NCBI GenBank assembly: GCA_003605065.1
Contig: QZJM01000009.1
Span: forward strand, 1-36,222
Direction of reading: 5' to 3'
Source: Dethiobacter sp.
GTDB lineage: Bacteria; Bacillota; Dethiobacteria; DTU022; UBA8154
DNA length: 36,222 bases
Part shown: one piece after another, positions 32,740-36,222 of the stretch
How positions within the stretch are numbered: the first letter of the stretch is position 1
Layout: each line of letters opens with the position of its first letter
Position numbers and translations under genes: made by a program
Notes under the pieces: generated by a model
What the model was told of the DNA's origin: nothing
What the model saw: only the letters and a program-made list of their open reading frames with translations
Databases searched by the model: none

Positions 32740-33852
32740 ATGAATCAGAAGAAGCACAAGCCGGAACATTTAAAAGTGATTCAAGGTAGCGGAAAAGCTC
32801 CGATAAGCAAAATGGGGGGGGGTAAAAACCCTGTTTACTTTATTCTGCTATCCCTTGCTCTTTTTTTGCTGGTTCAGATCTTATTTGGCTGGATTTGGGG
32901 GAATGTTAACCAGGGTGCTATTAATACTACACTGGCCAGTGAAGGCTTTGTAAATGTTTCTTTTACTGCTGCGGGAATAACAACCTATTCAGAGAAAGTT
33001 GTTCCTGCTCCCCGTTCCGGTTTTGTATATTATCAAGTTGCAGAAGGTGAGAGAGTACCTGTCGGTAAAGGGCTGGCCAGGATTACAGAATTCCCTTTGG
33101 ATGAAGAAATTAACGAGCAAAATGAGGAACAGGGGTTTACGGAGTATTTTCAGCGCATTAAAAACTGGTTTCTGGGAGAAAAAAATGAGGATTACTCTTA
33201 TTTTTTTGTTACCAATGAAGAGGTGCATGTAGAAGCCCCCCTGCCAGGACTGGTAAGCTTCCGGGTGGATGGTTTTGAAAAATTCGGCCCGGATACGCAT
33301 TTTCCGTACCTTACACCCCAGGAATTTGAGGAAAAAGGACCAGATGAACAAAATTTGGATTCAGGGGAAAAGGTCTTCCGCCTCATGCCTCTTTTGAAGC
33401 TTATAAATAATTATTACTGGTATTTCAGTACTGTTTTAACCCCTGAACTGGGACAATTAGTCGCTGAAAAACCACGGGTAAAAATTTATTTTTCTTTTGC
33501 CCCGGATGTACCCGTATGGGGTGAACAGGTGGAGGCAGGGAAAAGGGATGATGGGCAGCTGGAAATAACATGGTATATTGACCGTGAACTGCCGGGCCTT
33601 TTTAATCAGCGCTGGTGCAGTGCCGAAATTGTTTATAAGAATTTACAGGGAATACTCGTTCCCAAAAGTGCCCTTATGGAAATAGACGGGAAAAAAGGCG
33701 TTTATGTTTTAGAAAAAGGGTTTATACATTTCCGGGAAATAACCGTCCTGGCGGAAAGAGAAAACGACTTTCTGGTTAAAAACCTGGAACTTTATGAAAG
33801 GTTAATTACGAAGCCGGCCACTGTGAAAGAGGGACAGCGTTTTTACTGGTAG
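32740..33852 (+). CDS. HlyD-like single-pass membrane protein
   Basis: A 370-residue protein with a basic cytoplasmic tail (1-28), one membrane segment (about 31-53, VYFILLSLALFLLVQILFGWIW) and a large outer part. SGFVYYQVAEGERVPVGKGLARI (about 89-111) looks like a lipoyl/biotinyl half-motif of membrane-fusion proteins, and VEAPLPGLVSFRVDGFE (about 164-180) like a second. A C-terminal segment (VPKSALMEIDGKKGVYVLEKG) resembles the HlyD/RND adaptor end. No ABC or RND partner is in the window. Its place between pgeF and yggS suggests a wall or division-linked role, but its function is unknown. The N-terminal tail contains a run of nine G (32814-32822) in frame. The start ATG follows AAGGTGAGAA. 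Confidence 0.75.
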   Translation: MNQKKHKPEHLKVIQGSGKAPISKMGGGKNPVYFILLSLALFLLVQILFGWIWGNVNQGAINTTLASEGFVNVSFTAAGITTYSEKVVPAPRSGFVYYQVAEGERVPVGKGLARITEFPLDEEINEQNEEQGFTEYFQRIKNWFLGEKNEDYSYFFVTNEEVHVEAPLPGLVSFRVDGFEKFGPDTHFPYLTPQEFEEKGPDEQNLDSGEKVFRLMPLLKLINNYYWYFSTVLTPELGQLVAEKPRVKIYFSFAPDVPVWGEQVEAGKRDDGQLEITWYIDRELPGLFNQRWCSAEIVYKNLQGILVPKSALMEIDGKKGVYVLEKGFIHFREITVLAERENDFLVKNLELYERLITKPATVKEGQRFYW

Positions 33853-33874
33853 TAGAGAAGGGAGGTAATAAAGG

Positions 33875-34564
33875 GTGCCCGCTGCTTCCGTGATCAAGAG
33901 CAACCTGGAACAAATAAGAGAGCGCCTGACGAGGGCTGCTTCCAAAAGAGGGGTCTCTCCCGGAGAAATCACCCTTGTTGCGGTAACAAAAACAGTGCCG
34001 GTTGACGTAATCGGCGTGGCACATGCATTGGGAATCAATGATTTCGGAGAAAACCGGGTACAGGAGGCCCTGACCAAGATTGAGTTTTTACCACCGGATA
34101 TTCGCTGGCATTTTATCGGTCACCTGCAAACCAATAAGGTCAGGATTGTTCTTCCTGTTTTTGATCTCATCCATTCCCTGGACAGTATTAAGCTGGCCGG
34201 GGTTATAGAAAAGGAAGGGAAAAAGAACAATAAAAAAGTTAATGTCCTCCTCCAGGTTAATATTGGTGCTGAGGAAAGTAAATATGGCTTTAAACAGGAA
34301 GAAGTAAGCGATGCTCTGGGAGAGCTGGCTGATTACCGTAATCTGAAAGTGCTGGGTTTAATGGCTGTTGCCCCTTTTTTGCCTGATCCCGAAGAAGTGA
34401 GGCCTTATTTTCGCCAGCTTTACCGCATCTTCAAAAATGTTAAAATTCCGGGAATAGAAATGAAGTACCTTTCTATGGGCATGAGTAATGATTTTGAAGT
34501 GGCTGTGGAAGAGGGTGCCAATGTTGTTCGTTTGGGGAGTGCCCTTTTCGGGGAGCGAAGCTAA
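33875..34564 (+). CDS. ylmE: YggS/PROSC-family pyridoxal phosphate homeostasis protein (YlmE)
   Basis: A PLP-binding protein without known catalytic activity that balances vitamin B6 and amino acid pools. It is a single TIM-barrel domain of 229 residues. LVAVTKTVPVD contains the PLP lysine K39. INDFGENRVQEAL, WHFIGHLQTNKVR, HSLDS, LLQVNIGAEESKYGF, GLMAVAP and the C-terminal phosphate-binding LSMGMSNDFEVAVEEGAN are all present. It starts at GTG with GGGAGG about 11 nt upstream. sepF follows 17 bp later, the usual ylmE-ylmF order. Confidence 0.96.
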   Translation: MPAASVIKSNLEQIRERLTRAASKRGVSPGEITLVAVTKTVPVDVIGVAHALGINDFGENRVQEALTKIEFLPPDIRWHFIGHLQTNKVRIVLPVFDLIHSLDSIKLAGVIEKEGKKNNKKVNVLLQVNIGAEESKYGFKQEEVSDALGELADYRNLKVLGLMAVAPFLPDPEEVRPYFRQLYRIFKNVKIPGIEMKYLSMGMSNDFEVAVEEGANVVRLGSALFGERS

Positions 34565-34581
34565 ACGTAGGGGGTGATTTG

Positions 34582-35013
34582 ATGAATTTCTGGGAAAAGC
34601 TTTTACATTCTTTGGGTTTACTGGAAGAAGAGGAAGAGGAGCTGCCGGGCCCCAATGTTGCCAGAAGAACTTCTAAAAAGGGAAAAATTGTGGACTTTCC
34701 CACCCAGGAAACAACTTACCGGCTTATTGTAAGTAACCCTGCAAGTTTTGCAGAGGTAGAGGAAATTGGCAGTCATTTAAAAAATAAAAGGACTGTTGTT
34801 GTCAACCTTGAAGGGATGGAGACAGCGGAAGCAAAAAGGACCATTGATTTTTTAAGCGGGGTGATATTTGCTCTAAACGGCAGCTCCCAGAAAATCAATA
34901 ACAATATCTTTGTTTTTGTGCCTTCCGGAGTGACTTTAAATCCTCTTCATCACCAGGGGTTGAGTGAACGGGATTATCTTCTCAGGGATACGGACAAATA
35001 CCCTAAGGATTAG
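34582..35013 (+). CDS. sepF: Cell division protein SepF
   Basis: Membrane-bound organiser of FtsZ filaments. It has an N-terminal amphipathic membrane helix (MNFWEKLLHSLGLL), an acidic stretch (EEEEEE), a linker, and the C-terminal domain (about 48-130) with VVVNLEGMETAEAKRTIDFL and GVIFALNGSSQKINNNIFVF, typical of the family. ATG at 34582 (143 residues) has GGGGGTG about 6 nt upstream; a TTG one codon earlier is also in frame. SepF binds the FtsZ tail peptide encoded 9 kb upstream. Confidence 0.96.
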   Translation: MNFWEKLLHSLGLLEEEEEELPGPNVARRTSKKGKIVDFPTQETTYRLIVSNPASFAEVEEIGSHLKNKRTVVVNLEGMETAEAKRTIDFLSGVIFALNGSSQKINNNIFVFVPSGVTLNPLHHQGLSERDYLLRDTDKYPKD

Positions 35014-35117
35014 AACAACCCTTTATAGCTATAATTTTAGTTGTTTCCACTGTTTTTAACTTGAAGAATGTATAAACTAAAATTACTTTAAAAAACTTAT
35101 GTGGAAAAACAGAGGGG

Positions 35118-35405
35118 GTGGGCAGGATTCTTTTAAGAAATATGGTTAACGTTTTCTTTGAGATTGTTCGTTATTTGATCCTCATTCGCATCATATTTAG
35201 CTTTTTCCCTGTTAATCCGTACGGCAGTCCGCTTATTTTCAATATTGTCCAGTTTATCCGCCAGCTTACAGAACCTTTCCTTGCTCCTTTCCGCAGCCTG
35301 GTTCCGCCGCTCAGAGTTGGCGGCGGGGGGTACATTGATCTTTCTCCGATTTTGGCCATTATTGTCTTGGGTTTAGTGCACCGCCTCCTGTTGGGGTTGC
35401 TATAA
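35118..35405 (+). CDS. ylmG: YggT-family membrane protein (YlmG)
   Basis: A small protein with two membrane segments (about 11-30 and 75-95) and the YggT pattern FSFFPVNPYGSPLIFNIVQF, then LTEPFLAPFRSLVPP between them. Members are involved in division-site or nucleoid placement, but the mechanism is unknown. The GTG at 35118 gives 95 residues, yet the purine run AGAGGGGG abuts it. An ATG at 35142 (87 residues) matches the usual N-terminus better but has only a weak ribosome-binding site. The gap of 104 bp before it contains AT-rich sequence without a convincing promoter. Confidence 0.9.
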   Translation: MGRILLRNMVNVFFEIVRYLILIRIIFSFFPVNPYGSPLIFNIVQFIRQLTEPFLAPFRSLVPPLRVGGGGYIDLSPILAIIVLGLVHRLLLGLL

Positions 35406-35434
35406 TACTTTTTCTTTAAGAAATGTGTGATTAA

Positions 35435-36222
35435 ATGCAAAGAGATAAGCCTTTCTTTAATTATCCACTACCCACGGAAAAAAAATGGGCTGCCTGTTTC
35501 TGGTCGTTGCTGGAGAAGGCGGTGGAGCTCAATATGGAGCAACGCACGCATTTTGCCGATCCCCGGCAGCAACAGATAGCCAGGGACTTGTTGCACCGCT
35601 TTCCCGGTGTTAATTGCTCTTTTTTTGGAGGATATCCCGAGGCAGAGAGGGTCAGGATATACGCCCGCCCCCTTTCCCTTCCCGGTGGAGGGGAAAGAGA
35701 AACAATTAGCTGTCTGGTCTTAAAGGGCGATTTTCCCGAAGGAGTTTTAACTCACAGGGACTTTTTGGGAGCGCTGCTCAGCCTCGGTATTAAACGGGAG
35801 GCGGTTGGAGATATCATTTACCGGGGAGGGGAAAAGGCCTTTATTTTTCTGGTAAAAGACCTGGCAGCCTTTGTAAAACTAAATCTGCAAAAGGCAGGGC
35901 GTTATAACCTGGAAGTCCAAGAAGTGGAACTCGATGCGACGGCGGCGGAGTTTGAACCCCGGCGTGTTAAAGAAATAAGGGGGACAGTGGCTTCCATGCG
36001 TCTTGACGCTGTGGCCGGGTTAGGATTCGGACTATCCCGCTCCAAAATTGCTCCCTTGATCAAGGGTGAGCAGGTCAAGGTAAACCACCAGTTAGTAAAC
36101 CAGCCCTCCAGGCCTGTAAAAGAGGGTGATGTTATTTCCCTGGCGGGTAAGGGAAGGCTCGAGGTGGTTGAAAAAAAGGGGGAAAGTCGAAAGGGGAGGA
36201 CACACTTGTTGCTGTTTAGAGA
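35435..36222 (+). CDS. ylmH: YlmH-type RNA-binding protein with S4 domain, cut by the window end
   Basis: Beginning at ATG 35435 the frame stays open to the last base, giving 262 codons, so only a few residues should be missing (Bacillus YlmH has about 257). The N-terminal part contains HFADPRQQQIARDLL and FFGGYPEAERVRIYA, the mid part LKGDFPEGVLTHRDFLGALL (family pattern LTHRDFLGALLGLGI), then FIFLVKDLAAFV. The C-terminal S4 domain reads ASMRLDAVAGLGFGLSRSK, IKGEQVKVNHQLV and EGDVISLAGKGRLEV. YlmH binds RNA on stalled large-subunit ribosomes and takes part in quality control. It is the expected last member of the ylm group. The ribosome-binding site is weak. Confidence 0.92.
   Translation, partial: MQRDKPFFNYPLPTEKKWAACFWSLLEKAVELNMEQRTHFADPRQQQIARDLLHRFPGVNCSFFGGYPEAERVRIYARPLSLPGGGERETISCLVLKGDFPEGVLTHRDFLGALLSLGIKREAVGDIIYRGGEKAFIFLVKDLAAFVKLNLQKAGRYNLEVQEVELDATAAEFEPRRVKEIRGTVASMRLDAVAGLGFGLSRSKIAPLIKGEQVKVNHQLVNQPSRPVKEGDVISLAGKGRLEVVEKKGESRKGRTHLLLFR

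Noticed and set aside
35014-35060. Terminator after sepF (AACAAC...GTTGTT)
   Set aside because: The stem is only six AT-rich pairs with a 20-nt loop and lacks a direct T-run.

Overview
The window reads as chromosome of an endospore-forming, Clostridia-type Firmicute, probably Peptococcaceae-like. The reasons are a dcw (division and cell-wall) cluster followed directly by spoIIGA-sigE-sigG and then by the ylm group (ylmC, pgeF/ylmD, yggS/ylmE, sepF/ylmF, yggT/ylmG, ylmH). MurE carries the DNPR motif of meso-diaminopimelate enzymes, and the promoters look sporulation-specific. Genus and species cannot be fixed from this sequence alone.

Layout. Positions 1-892 hold the C-terminal part of a GAF/HD-GYP signalling protein in GC-rich DNA. 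A junction near 820-970 (a run of ten G, direct repeats, a near-palindrome) leads into a broken type I restriction methylase remnant (955-1451). From about 1.5 kb the sequence has lower GC and is ordered: a secreted four-SH3 N-acetylmuramoyl-L-alanine amidase on the minus strand, divergent from hisS-aspS; an intergenic region with a strong candidate 6S RNA; and mgtE, closed by a clear terminator.

The dcw cluster runs from 8.8 to 26.0 kb: mraZ, rsmH, ftsL, a PASTA penicillin-binding protein, murE, murF, mraY, murD, ftsW/spoVE, murG, murB, murA, ftsQ, ftsA, ftsZ, and a terminator. It encodes lipid I/II synthesis, septal peptidoglycan polymerisation and the Z-ring. murC is not between murG and murB, where it often lies; a hairpin sits there instead. 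Full matches to the sigma-H promoter consensus lie upstream of both mraZ and ftsA, and three exact 10-bp MraZ-type boxes follow the mraZ promoter. The cluster therefore appears tied both to MraZ autoregulation and to the onset of sporulation.

Downstream, spoIIGA-sigE gives the membrane protease and its pro-sigma-E substrate. sigG follows, with a sigma-F-type promoter in front. Next are a small gene with an apparent frameshift, ylmC, nrdR, an unusual ATP-cone/NrdD-like protein that lacks the cysteines and the glycyl-radical domain of class III ribonucleotide reductase, pgeF, a HlyD-like membrane protein, yggS, sepF, yggT, and ylmH, which runs off the end.

The most interesting points are the apparent NrdD pseudoenzyme beside nrdR, the paired sigma-H promoters with MraZ boxes, the 6S RNA candidate, the frameshifted small gene behind sigG, and the junction at the left end.
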